DNA of 64,000 bases from NCBI RefSeq assembly GCF_009870125.1, contig NC_046683.1, positions 13,649,001 through 13,713,000 of the forward strand, read 5' to 3'. Below are positions 1 through 10,905 of this stretch, piece by piece. The translations under genes and the position numbers were made by a program. Position 1 is the first letter of the stretch; every line of letters starts with the position of its first letter. The stretch is from Drosophila pseudoobscura. Lineage: Eukaryota; Arthropoda; Insecta; Diptera; Drosophilidae. The notes under the pieces are model-generated. The model was not told the DNA's origin and did no database searches. It was given only the letters and a program-made list of their open reading frames with translations.

Positions 1-3000
1 ATTCACGAGTCCTCCTCCTGCTGCTCCTCCTCCTCCTCCACTTATGCCAGGCAGATGGAAGCCCACGGGATGGCCATTCCGATTGAGCTGGTGATGGTGG
101 TGGCTGCCATTGATCCTGGGCGAGTCCTCATCGCCTTCGCCCTCCGTTGTCTTCGAGTAGCTCTCATCGGAGCTGCTCATCGATGGGGAGTGCGGCCGAG
201 AGCTTAGGTCATCCGTTGAGGACATGTCACGGCTCTCGTCCAACTCTGCGGGAAGCTTGGGCAGCGGCTTCATGTACGTCCGCAGCGTGGGCTTCGGTGG
301 CAGTGGCACCGGCACCGGCACCGGCATGACCACGGGCACCTGTTGCGAGTACATGGCATATTGCTGCTGCTGTTGCATCACTTGGTGTCCGTACAGCAGC
401 TGCTGTGGGGCAGGAAGCGACTGCTGCTGCTGCTGTTGCGAATGCTGTGACAACACGGTGTTGGGAGAAGTGTAACGTGGTGGCTCGTACTTTGGCGCAT
501 GCTGCATGGGCATGATCTATGGGTGTTAGTCGGTCGGTATATGTGTGTGTGTGTGTGTGTGTGTGGCAAGCGGAGATGAGCGAGCGAGAGAGAGATGTGC
601 GAGTTGTGTGTGTGTGGCATGCAAAGAGTGAACACAAAGAGAGAGAGAGAGTTAGACACACATTTGGAGAGAGATATTTATCAGAGATTTGTATCACATT
701 GAGAGCATTAGATTTCGGTGCAAACAGGGGGGAGTTTTGTTTGTTTTCGAGACGGGGGGAGGTGCACACATCGGGAGATCAAAGGATCAGCAACCAACAG
801 ATACATATATATATAGAGAACGGATAACGAAGGTTTTTTCTATTAAAAATCCACAAAAGGGATTATTTATCTTATCATCTCTGGTATACCCTTAAGATTT
901 CGAAATTTCTTACTGCCTGCAGCAAAAAAAAAACCAAAAAGGATCTGTGCAACAGGATTTCAAGACTTGTGTGCATTAAAACATAATAATGGACATATTA
1001 TAATAAATTCTATGTACTACTCCTTTAAAAATAAAAAACTAATATATCCTTAATTTTTGTAAATATTTCATTCATGATTTCAATGAAATTTCATGAGAAA
1101 TACACGTGCAGCAGCGCCCCTCGGTTGGTTAGGAACAAACTTTGAAGCTTAAAGATTAAGCCTATGAAGAGCTTTACATCGCAAAGCTTTCAAATTTGAA
1201 TAGCTTTGAAGGTTTTAGATATAAACCTTTTCTTACAAAAATATCTCTAAAACATAAACGTATAAGACTATCCACATCTGTTCCGTTCTGTTCTGTAAAA
1301 GTTAGTTACAAATGGGGGATGGGGGTGTGGGTATGGGGTATGGGGATGGGCAGGTACTTGGAGTTTACTCTGAAGGTTGGCTCTGGCCGTTCATAGCAGA
1401 ATCTCCTTGCCCCAGAGCCTCTCCATTTCGACAACGTCAATTTCGTCATCGTCATCATCTTCATCTTCACTCACCTTGGCTACCGGTGCGATGCTGCTGG
1501 CATGCAATAGCGGCTCGCTCTCACGGCAGTGGCCATACCCCAGGCTGGTGGCTGACGATGGCTGATGCTGATTCTGATTCTGATGCGGATTCGAATGGTT
1601 TAGATGATGCATTGGATGATGGCCATGCTGGTTAAAGGGCAACGCCATGCTGGGCGGCGGCGCGTATGTGCGCAGCTGAAGCTGATCACAATCTCGTTCG
1701 CGATCGCGATCACGCCGCGGCATCATGAAGCAGTCGCCGCCACCGCTGCCGACACCACCGCCACCGCCACCGAGCACTCCGGCCGCGTCCATGCTAAGGC
1801 TGCCATGATGCTGTGGCCGCTGGGCAAGCAGCTGTGGCGGAAGCTGCTCCAGCTGCTGATGCTGCTGGGGATGCGGATGCCTGCCACCGGGATTCGGATT
1901 TTCAATGATATTAAATTCGCGCAACATTACCGAAGGAATGGGCTGGTGCTGGAGCTGGAGCTGGTGCTGGTGTTGGAGCTGGTGGTGGAGTAGGATCTGG
2001 TGCTGGTTCTGGTCCAGGGGTAGAGGGACAGCAGCAGATGACGGTGTTGTTGTCGTCGTCGTCGTTGATGCCCCCACCATATAGTGATGGTCCCCATTGT
2101 GGCCGTTCTCGCGTATGTTTGGCAGTCCCCCATTGGCCATGAAATTGGGCTGCTTTTGCAGCTTGCTGTTGAGACGCTGCTGCTGCTGCTGGTGCAGGTG
2201 GTGGTGGTGCACGGCCGGTGGCTGTGGGGGAGCGGTCAGGGCCAACTGTGGCATTGCCAACGGCAGGGGATCCAGCTGCTTGTGCTGATGCTGCAACAGC
2301 AGCTGCTGCTCCTCGCCGCCGCCCACCGCAGTGTACAGATGTCCGTTCTCCTTCTTGCTGTAGGTGTCCGAATTGACGCGATTCTCCGGGAATTGGGAGG
2401 CCTTCATGTAGTAGTCGGGGCCGTGCATGCTCTGCGGCAAGGACATGGCATTCCGTACCTCTCCGTTCAGAGATTTGCTGCTGTTGTCGCACAGGAAATA
2501 CGTGACCATGTCACCCTTGCCCTTCACTTTAATGGTGCCTCGACATCTGTGTGGAACAAGAGGTGAGTTTAGTTTGAAGGTATCCCTCTAGATATTCTTA
2601 CCGAAACTCGAAGTGCGATCCCACCAGACTGTCGACCACCTCTTGGGTGACCTGGGAGTAGCCAGGGACGCCTGTGGAGTCCATGCGGCTGGCCACATTC
2701 ACTGTATTGCCCCAGATGTCGTACTGCGGCTTTCGGGCACCAATAACGCCCGCCACCACGGGTCCAATGTTGATGCCTGCCAAGGGGGAAAGCGATAATT
2801 AATCGATCATTTTCCGCATTCGATATGATTTATGATTAAAACATGGCTGTATGTGAAATTCTTTCATTTTCCGGGTTGTTTATATCGCTACTCAATAGTT
2901 TTATATATACTTTATACTTTATACTTTACTTTATATACTTTTAAATATACTTAATAGCTCATGAATCGATCGTTATCGATATACAAGACAATTTATGATT

Positions 3001-6000
3001 AAATAGGGAATATAGGGGACTTTCATTCTCTTTCAAATGTGTCTATGGCTAGTAATGTCTCCTAGAAATTCAGTTACTCACTATTAATCCATAATTGTCG
3101 ATATTCAAAACGATTTCTGATTAAAATATTTCTATAAGTAATCTTTTGAATACAGTTTATAATAATTCTTGAATGTCTATACATTCTATGCTATTTCTAG
3201 ACAATCTCCTATAAAGTCCTTCATTTATTGATTTTTATCGCTAACAAAGACATTCTAGAAGTGGATTTACTCCCTTATCAATCGATAATTATCGAAATTC
3301 AGCACTATGTGCGACTTAAATATAGTTCGTAGACTTTACGTTATTTCTTCTCCTTTCTAGATATTTTCCATTCCTCGATTTTATTGATTTCTATTCATTG
3401 CCATGACTCCCACTTATCGATTACTCACCGACTCGAAGCATAAAATTATTGTACGAATGACTGTTGATCTCCTGTAGCGACAGCCGCATGGCCTTCACAT
3501 ACTCCGTCAAAGCGGTCATGTGGCGACGCACCGAATTGGGGTCGTTGGGCTGGATCTTGTACTCGGGTATAAGACCCACCACGGCCATGTAGGTGCTGCC
3601 GACGGTCTTGATCTTATCGATGCCCCTGAAGCGATCCTCCTTGAGCAGCTCATCAAAGTCGGCAATGATTTCGTTCAGCAAACGCAGGCACTCCAGACCC
3701 TGATCGGAGCCATCCATTTCGGTGTAGAATTCATTAAAGTTCGGTACGCTGGCAAAGATGACGCCCACCTTGGCATAGCTCTGGTGGTAGAGCTCCTGCA
3801 AAAGCGGTGACACCACAAAAAAAGGCTTAAAGAGTGCTTCAAAGAGTGGGTCAGTGGTGCAGCAGCTCTCACCATATTGTTGCGGAATTGCGCATCGAGA
3901 AAATGTGCAGCCACATGAGCGGGCAGCAAATTGTGCAGAATGCGCTTATTCGACTCCTGCAGCACATCCATTTCCTTCTTCTCCTGGGAGGCCTGAAGTT
4001 GCCAGAGAAAATCCAGACGGGCGGTGCCCTCCACCAGGCGGCCATGCACCAAAATGGCAATCATAAAGATGACAATGCGCGCCAATGAGATCAAATGAAG
4101 CGGAATCGAGGCACTGCAAGCACATAGTGTGTGTGTGTTTGGATCAATCTGATTAGGGACCAAAAATAAAGCGACCTACTTCACCCGATGGTCGTAGCAC
4201 TCGAAGATGTTCTGATGCGACAGTTCAATGAACAAACCATAAATGGTGCCCATACCCAGAACCAGCAGCGACTTGAATATGATGGGCAATCTGTGTGGCA
4301 ATGGAAAAGAATAGAAAAGTGTGTCATCATTAGGGCTCTCTCCGTGGGGGCCTCCATTCGTGTCTACGTACCTGAGAAACACCGATACTGAGAGGAAGGC
4401 AAATGCCGCCGACAATGACACGTACTGTGGCAGCGAGCACTTGCGATGGGCATCGCTTGGGTACGAGAAAAAGTGCGGATCCAATTGTCGGTTCGATGAC
4501 CAGGCAGTGGCCGTGGCATTTCCCGAGCAGGGATGATCCGTGACGCAAGTGAACTATAAACGAAATGGCAGTCATTGAAGGCAGTGGAAGGCAGTGGAAG
4601 TGCTTCAAATACTTACCACATTTACTTGTCCCACAGAATAAATCAAAATGATTGTAAATATGGTGATGGCCATGCGCAGGCTGAAGCTCTCCGAAATATC
4701 CCAAATGATCCACTTGAGACGCACTGCCAGCAGGAGCATCAGTATGGCACTCACCCAAATGAAGGCCGTGAGGAAGAGCAGCAGCAGTATGAGAGTCCGT
4801 GGCAATGCCGTCACTTGGAGCGCCGCACCGAGTATGAGCAACAGCAAGGAGCATCCCATGGCGGTGGTAAACCCCAAATCGAAATCCTTGTGATACTCTC
4901 GCTCCATGTCGCTCTGTCGGAAGCGCAGCGTCAATCGATCCACATGCTCCGACTTGTCGCAGTCCACGGATCTGGCGTTGATCGCCTGCGAGAGGAAGCG
5001 ATTCACACGATTCGTGGGCTGATGATGCGCTGCCACCGAATGCCGTTTGCGGAAGGGTCTCTTGAATTTGTCGGCCACCTTGGACTGTGACTTTTGATTG
5101 TGTTTGTTTTGTTTGTTTTTAAAGTGCATTTAACAGGCAGGAGCGGAGCAAATGGGAAGAAGGAAGGAAGAAAATGGTATTTCGGTTAGTTGTAGTTACT
5201 GTTCCCGGATGGGTTTTCGTTTTCTGGTCGCTGGCTGGCTGCTGATTGCTGGCTGAATTTCAGAAAGATAGATAGATTTTTGTTCTACTTATGTACTATG
5301 CTAAATGCTACGAAATGGGGGGGATGCTAAATGCTAGATGCTATAGATGCCATGGTTTCTAAAAATGCTGAGACATGCGGTGGTTCCGGGTAGTGGGTTT
5401 ACTGGATTACTGGGGGGTTACTGGAACCACGAACGACAGAACGATTGCAGTAAGCATGCTCTATGTATGACAGAGAGAGAGAGACTATGTGTGTGTGAGA
5501 GTGAGAGGCAGAGAGCTTAACGAAACTGAACGAAATTCATGCACGCCGTATGTCGGATGATAACAAGCTTAAACGCAACGAAACTGAACGAACGATGCTG
5601 GACGAAACAAGCGCTGCATGAAGGCCGCCCCACCCCCCCGCGCAGAAGCGCACAACTGAACGAAAGCATAAGCCATAACTTAACGAATGAACAAACGACA
5701 CTTGAATACAGTTGTGGTCAGAGTTGCAGTAGTTTTTCTGGTATTTAACATTTTCAAGAAAATTGGTTTTAGTATTTTTCAAAAATTAACTAACTCAACG
5801 AAGAATATTTTTTAAGACAATACCACAAAAATCAACAAATAATGGTATTTTTAAGTATTTACTTTAGTATTTTTTCAATATATTGTTAGAATAAAAAAAT
5901 ATTATTTTATTATTTTTTATTATTATTTTTTTAACCAAAAACACTTCAACGAAGCTTGGTATTTTTTAGTATTTACTTTCGTATGTATATTTTCAATATT

Positions 6001-9000
6001 TTAGCAATATTAAAAACTCATCAATTTTTTTTAAGGAGTTTTTGAATAATCGAAATTCAATGAAGAATGGTAGTATTTTTCAGTAATTTAGTTAATTAAT
6101 TAATTTAGTTAATTTAATTAATTTTTGATATTTGTTCAAAGCGCGAGCAATATTAAACACAGCTCCTCAAACATTTCTTTAACGAAAAAATATATTTTTT
6201 GTGGTATTTTTTAGCATTTTAGGAATGTTAAGAAAAATTCAAAGTTATTTTTAGAAGTTTGCCTTTTAAAAAATCAACGAAGAGTAGTATCTTATATTTT
6301 TATGGTATTATGATAATTTAGTAATACAACCAAATTGAAAAAAAAAATTGCAGAATTTTTTTTATGTTTTTTTTTTTAATTTTAGTATTTATTTACATGC
6401 ATAGCGAGTATCCTATTATTGACCACAACTGTACTGAAATGAATGGTTCCAACACGAAACGGCACACATATTCAAAGGAACGAAGACGTAGACGTGGAAT
6501 GAACGAAACGTTGTACAACACAATTGAACGAAACATGAACCGGAATGCTGAACGAATACGATTGAACGATTGAACGAATGAACGAAAATTATAGACTGTT
6601 TTTTGTTTGTTTTTGGTTGCTGCTCTGCTCACTTTATTGTTCTTGTGATTGTGCCTATGAATGCGACTAATCGTACTCGCTGTTGAGTTGGGATCTGTGC
6701 CTACGGTCACTTGGACACTGCCACCCCCACCGCAGCCACTGCCAATGCCACAGCCCACACTGCCACCGTCAATACCGACACCACCACCAGCACCACCACC
6801 GCCACCACTGCCGACGACGCTACCATAGCCCATGGGTGGCATGCCATGAGCGTGCGGTGGCGGGGTGGCATGCAAGATTTTCTGCAGACGTATTACCTAA
6901 ATCAGAGATCAGAGAAGTACACAGGAGTATTCAAAATAGATTCGTAATACATCGAAATAGTTAAGTATATAATTGATAGAAAAAGAGAGATAATATTGCT
7001 TATCATAGGAGTAGTCTTTAAACATAAATAATAGCCAGAAATACAGATTAATAGATTAAAGATTAGGAGGAAGAGAAAGAGAGTGAAAGAGGCGCAAAGT
7101 ATAGGGTAAACAATATCTTAACGAAACAAAAGGAGCGCTGATAGATCACTGATTGATTAATTAGCAATAAGATGTAGAGTGAGCATAGAATATAGTATCA
7201 AAGATTGTAGAACACTCGGAGGGGAAAAGTTAACGATCAACAACGTTCAAGGAACGTTCGGATTTGGTAATTTTCTTCGTTTCTATAATCTTTGATAGAA
7301 TACAGCTTAGATAACTGTTAAAGGGAGCTGAAAAACGAAAAGAAAAAGAAGACCCCCTGAAGATCCCATTGGTGGAGATCTCTTTTAGGCAATTATCTTC
7401 CGATATCAACTTCTGAGTAGTGCGTGTAGTGTGTGTGTGTGTGTGTATGTGTGTGTGTTTGTGTGTGTTCAATGAAGAAAGATCTAACCAATTTTGATGT
7501 CCCAGATAAATATACATGTTGTACAATATAGTATTCTACGTTCCAAACTACACACAACATCGACGCAACGAAACGTTTTTTTGTTCAAAATATACAATAA
7601 AATATACACTCGATCTTTATGCTACACGATTTTGTTAGTAGTAGACACAGCATCCACATTATTATTATTTATCTAATTTTATTATTATAGATATACGATA
7701 TACGATAGATATACATCAGTTAATGGATAATATAATGCCACTACGGAACCAAAAAGGAAAAAAAGAGCCCACACAAAACGAAACAAACCGAAAAACTACT
7801 CGGACAAATAAATGGAGACAAGAGAACTAAGCAACTCAAAGGAGAATTCAACGGGGAGGGGGATCCTTACGGAGAAGGAGAAGACTACTTTAGACATTTC
7901 TTTTTTTGGGCGAGAGGCAAAACTTACCGCATCCTGAAAGTAAACGAAAGAAAACAAATCAAAGAACGAAAATCAAAAGGAATCGCAGTTTTACACAGCA
8001 AGCGACCTTCGGACAATACCCATCGATCTGAATCGATAATTATCGATAACTCTCTTCGGGGAAGTAGGGACAGCAGGACACTCGGTACAGAAATGATAAG
8101 GTGTACATCAAGCCACAGAAAATCATAAGACCCCAACGACCCACCCGTTCGGTGCCCCCCGGACATGCAGGAGCTACGGCAACAGAAACAGGAATCAAAC
8201 CGAAACATAATCGATCTACAGGAACGGAACTCCTCAGCGTTCCAATCAAATCTACCCGAAAGAAAGTGAAACCTACCTTGCGTGAACCCTTCTCCGATAC
8301 GGCCTGTACACTGCCGACGCCTCCGCCGCCGACGCTGACGCCGCCGCCGCTTGCCTCACAGGTGCTGCCACGTGCCACGCTCAGACCAACGCCCAGACCC
8401 ACACCGGCACCGCCCACCAATGCATTGGCCGCCGAAGGAAACGAACCGGTGGCAATATTCGAGAACGGCACTGGCTCCGAGAACTTGATCGTGTGCAACA
8501 GTTGCATGACCACATTGGAGACATTCCGGAATGACAGCTTCCGCCTGCTACCGATCGCCGAGCGTACGCCCAGAGTGTTGAGCATTAGGGGCTGCGAAAG
8601 ACAGAAAAAAGAGGAGGGACAACCATAAGTACATTTATGGCAAGGAATGGTACTCCAAATACCTTGCGACGGTGCGGTGGTGGCACTATAAAAAACGTAT
8701 CCACTCCATGATCGCGCAGATACGAGGATCGCTCGTCGCCGTGTCCTGCCTCCACTTCGTACTCGCCCGACAGCGAATCGAGGGTGGCGCGAGTGACATG
8801 CACTCGACCCGGTTCACCGCCCGATTCCATATGATTCGCCAAGGTCACATCGTTGGACCACACATCGAACTGCCACTTCCGGAGGCCCAAAACGCCGCAC
8901 AACACGCGGCCAGTGTGGATGCCCACGCGCATATTGAGTATGACATCGGTGGCTTCAACGACAGTGCTGGAAGAGTAGGATCATCTCTCAATCGTGGAAG

Positions 9001-10813
9001 CTCTATCTATAAAAAAAAAAACAAAAACCGGGCTCTACTTACGCAATGGCATCGATCATATCGAGTCCCATTTCCACTGCACATTTCGCATGATCCTTGC
9101 GGGGCTCTGGCAAACCCGAAACACAATAATAACAATCGCCCAAGATCTTAATGCGCAGGCAATGATTATCCTACGGAGGGGAAATAGACATAGCAAAAGA
9201 TTGTAAATAAATGCGCGGAAGATTAGATATAACTAGTTTCCATTAAAAATCTTTCAAAATATATGCATAATAATCGTTACTTTGATAGGGGGTACATTTA
9301 TTGGAAGAGGCTTCTCGTTCCATTTAGACAAGAGAAAGATAAACTATACATATGTACATAGGCGCCTCATAAGTAGTCGCCACTTCAGTATTAAAATAAA
9401 TCGTAACTTTAGAAATAGATGTACTTGTTATTCCATACCTATAGGAACTCGTTACTTTTAAAATGGTGGCAGTCGTTACTTCAAATTTACTAGCTCATCT
9501 TAGTTTTACTCGCTACTTTGATACTTGATACTAAACAAATTCATTTATTTCAATCGATAATTCCACAAGAGAATTCCTCACCCAATCGAAAAGGTAATCG
9601 CTACTCTAATAGTAGATGAATTGTTGGTTCAATAGAAGAGGAATTCGTTACTTTTATACTTGATCTATTCGTTATTTTTTTTAAGTACTATAGGCAATCG
9701 ATAATTCCTTAGCACCTGTTCTCGTTACTAGTAATTTTATAGATGATTATAACGAGTGAATCATCAAGCCACTACTTACATGTGCCAACTGATCGAATCG
9801 CCCAAAGAGCTCGTTGAGTAATCGCACCAGCTCCTGAGCACTGCACTGCGACGAGAGGACCGTGAAGCCCACAATGTCCGCAAAGAGAATGCTGACATTC
9901 TCATGCTTCTGGATGTAGATGCGATGGAACTGCCCGGCCACCGGCGATAGGATGTCGTTCTTCATCTGCATGGCCACATGCTGAGGCAGGACAGAGAGCA
10001 GCAACCGCTCGAGCTTCTCGTTCTCGTCCTGGATCTCCAGACGAGAGGCGATGCAGTTGCGCGTGTCGAGGAAGGTCCTTCGCTGGGCCCGCTCCATCAT
10101 AATGTTGACCACCAGCCCAGCCACATTCACGCCAATAAAGATAACAATATTCGCAATCAGCTGGTTGTACTCCAGGTATCGCAGGGCATCGGTGAAGATC
10201 TTGTAGACGGTGAGGCTTATGTGCACCGAGGGCAGGGCGATGCCGAAGGCCACCGCCTCCCAGATCTGCAGCGGCATCATGGCGTAGGCCAGAAATACAA
10301 CGAATACGATCTGCCAGACACCCTCGGCCATCACCTCCTTGGTGTCCACCGGAAAGACGCTGCCCAGCGTCGGCATCGACACCACACAAATGCTGGCCGT
10401 AAACAGTAGAATCCCGTAGCACAGTGTCGGCAAATGGTGATCCTTGATCACCGAACATTGCAACAGGATCAGCACCACGGCGAACAGCAAGCAAACGATC
10501 GAATTGAAGATGTTCTGTATTTTACATGGAATTTTATGGATTAGTTTTAAAGGTTTTTTTGTTTTTTTCTGAAGGTGATTTCTATTTGCAAAGAAGTCTG
10601 AAAGATACTCACATGAAAGGTGGCCGCATTGTTGAAGGCCAGCGAGAGGGCCGCCATCACTCCGCATAGCACCACAACGAGTGCAACGACACCGAGCACC
10701 GAGAAGCGCTGGAGCTTGAGCGTGTACCGCTGATAGAGGCACTCGAGCTCATCGTTCTCGAAGCGGAGCGTATTGAGCGGGCGGCCGCGCGTTGCCTTCA
10801 CGGCATGGTCCAT
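1..10813 (-). CDS. rut: Rutabaga: Ca2+/calmodulin-activated adenylyl cyclase (3' end beyond window)
   Basis: Membrane adenylyl cyclase converting ATP to cAMP, the type I-like enzyme used in fly learning. Exons on the minus strand: 10813-10613, 10514-9780, 9170-9043, 8966-8663, 8591-8277, optional 7933-7928, 6896-6633, 5084-4617, 4553-4372, 4290-4180, 4113-3873, 3795-3429, 2776-2602, 2546-1475, then 516 to beyond 1. All junctions are GT-AG and phases agree. The start is the first ATG after an in-frame TAG eight codons upstream. Visible parts: six-helix M1 block from about residue 37; C1 core with metal-binding Asp in FADIVGF (about 280) and LGDCYYC (about 324); C1b basic stretch ending [20 protein letters not shown] (about 474-493), equivalent to the type I calmodulin site; a Gly-rich linker; M2 helices; C2 core with [10 protein letters not shown] and [14 protein letters not shown]. 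The long tail is Gln/His/Pro-rich and low complexity. Identity is very secure; the tail's end is not in the window. Confidence 0.97.
517..1390 (-). other. Last rut intron in the window (3' part)
   Basis: Intronic sequence between the Gln/Pro-rich terminal exon and the preceding exon. It contains a (TG)n tract near 541-565, GA-rich tracts near 590-650 and AT-rich DNA. No further gene is seen. Confidence 0.7.
1391..1474 (-). other. rut: Alternative rut C-terminus by read-through of the last donor
   Basis: The exon 2546-1475 ends at AAG followed by a perfect GTGAGT donor, and the next exon starts in phase at 516. If this donor is not used, the frame stays open for 27 more codons. These include a run of Glu/Asp and end [13 protein letters not shown] before a TGA at 1393-1391. 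The result would be a short acidic tail in place of the Gln/Pro-rich one of at least 172 residues. The open frame is seen; its use as an isoform is inferred. Confidence 0.45.
2777..3428. repeat. rut intron with degenerate TATCGATAATTATCGA-type repeats
   Basis: The intron contains several loosely repeated blocks in which a cgat-rich word (ATCGATAATTATCGA, ATCGATCGTTATCGATAT, CCATAATTGTCGATATTC) is followed by a GATTTATGATTAAAA-like word and a stretch mentioning TTTCATT or CTAGAAAT. Spacing is roughly 100-130 bases and the copies are diverged. ATCGAT words resemble DRE/BEAF-32 sites. No coding sequence is seen. Confidence 0.4.
5085..6632. repeat. 1.5-kb rut intron with TGGTATTTTT-rich tract
   Basis: Intron between rut exons. 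The first part has GA-rich and (GT)n simple sequence and many CGAAACTGAACGAA-like words near 5520-5660 and again near 6480-6590. The middle (about 5730-6400) is AT-rich with scattered GGTATTTTT/AGTATTTAC words on the plus strand. No coding sequence is seen on either strand. Confidence 0.5.
6897..8276. other. rut introns flanking the candidate microexon
   Basis: AT-rich intronic DNA with a (GT)n stretch near 7427-7470 and a TATCGATAATTATCGATA palindrome near 8031-8048. Apart from the 6-nt candidate microexon nothing is recognisable. Confidence 0.5.
7928..7933 (-). other. rut: Candidate 6-nt microexon of rut (GATGCG, Asp-Ala)
   Basis: Between the exons ending at 8277 and starting at 6896, both phase 0, lies GATGCG on the minus strand. 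It is preceded by a pyrimidine-rich acceptor (TTTACTTTCAG) and followed directly by a consensus donor (GTAAGT). Six bases keep the frame, so inclusion would add Asp-Ala at the junction after GSRK and before VIRLQK, in the C1b/linker region. The splice signals are seen; use of the exon is inferred. Confidence 0.6.
9171..9779. repeat. rut intron with scattered TCGTTACTTT words
   Basis: The intron holds about ten copies of a short word (TCGTTACTTT, CTCGTTACT, GTCGTTACTTC) at irregular spacing of roughly 30-60 bases. It resembles the ACTCGTTAC array at 36,600-36,930. No coding sequence is seen. Confidence 0.4.
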
Positions 10814-10905
10814 GCGGCACCGCTGCCGCCGCCGCTAATGCGGCAGCCTGCACAGCTCCTCCTCCTCCACCACCCTTCGGGCGGGGCAGGCACAAAAAGA
10901 TTATT
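10814..10905 (-). other. rut: Probable rut 5' UTR segment with upstream splice acceptor
   Basis: Upstream of the start codon the minus strand reads through a GC-rich leader. At 10906 an acceptor is visible (TCTCTCTATTGCAG before AATAATC). This suggests that the coding exon begins with UTR joined to a more distal first exon. The acceptor is seen; the join and the distal exon are inferred. Confidence 0.4.
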
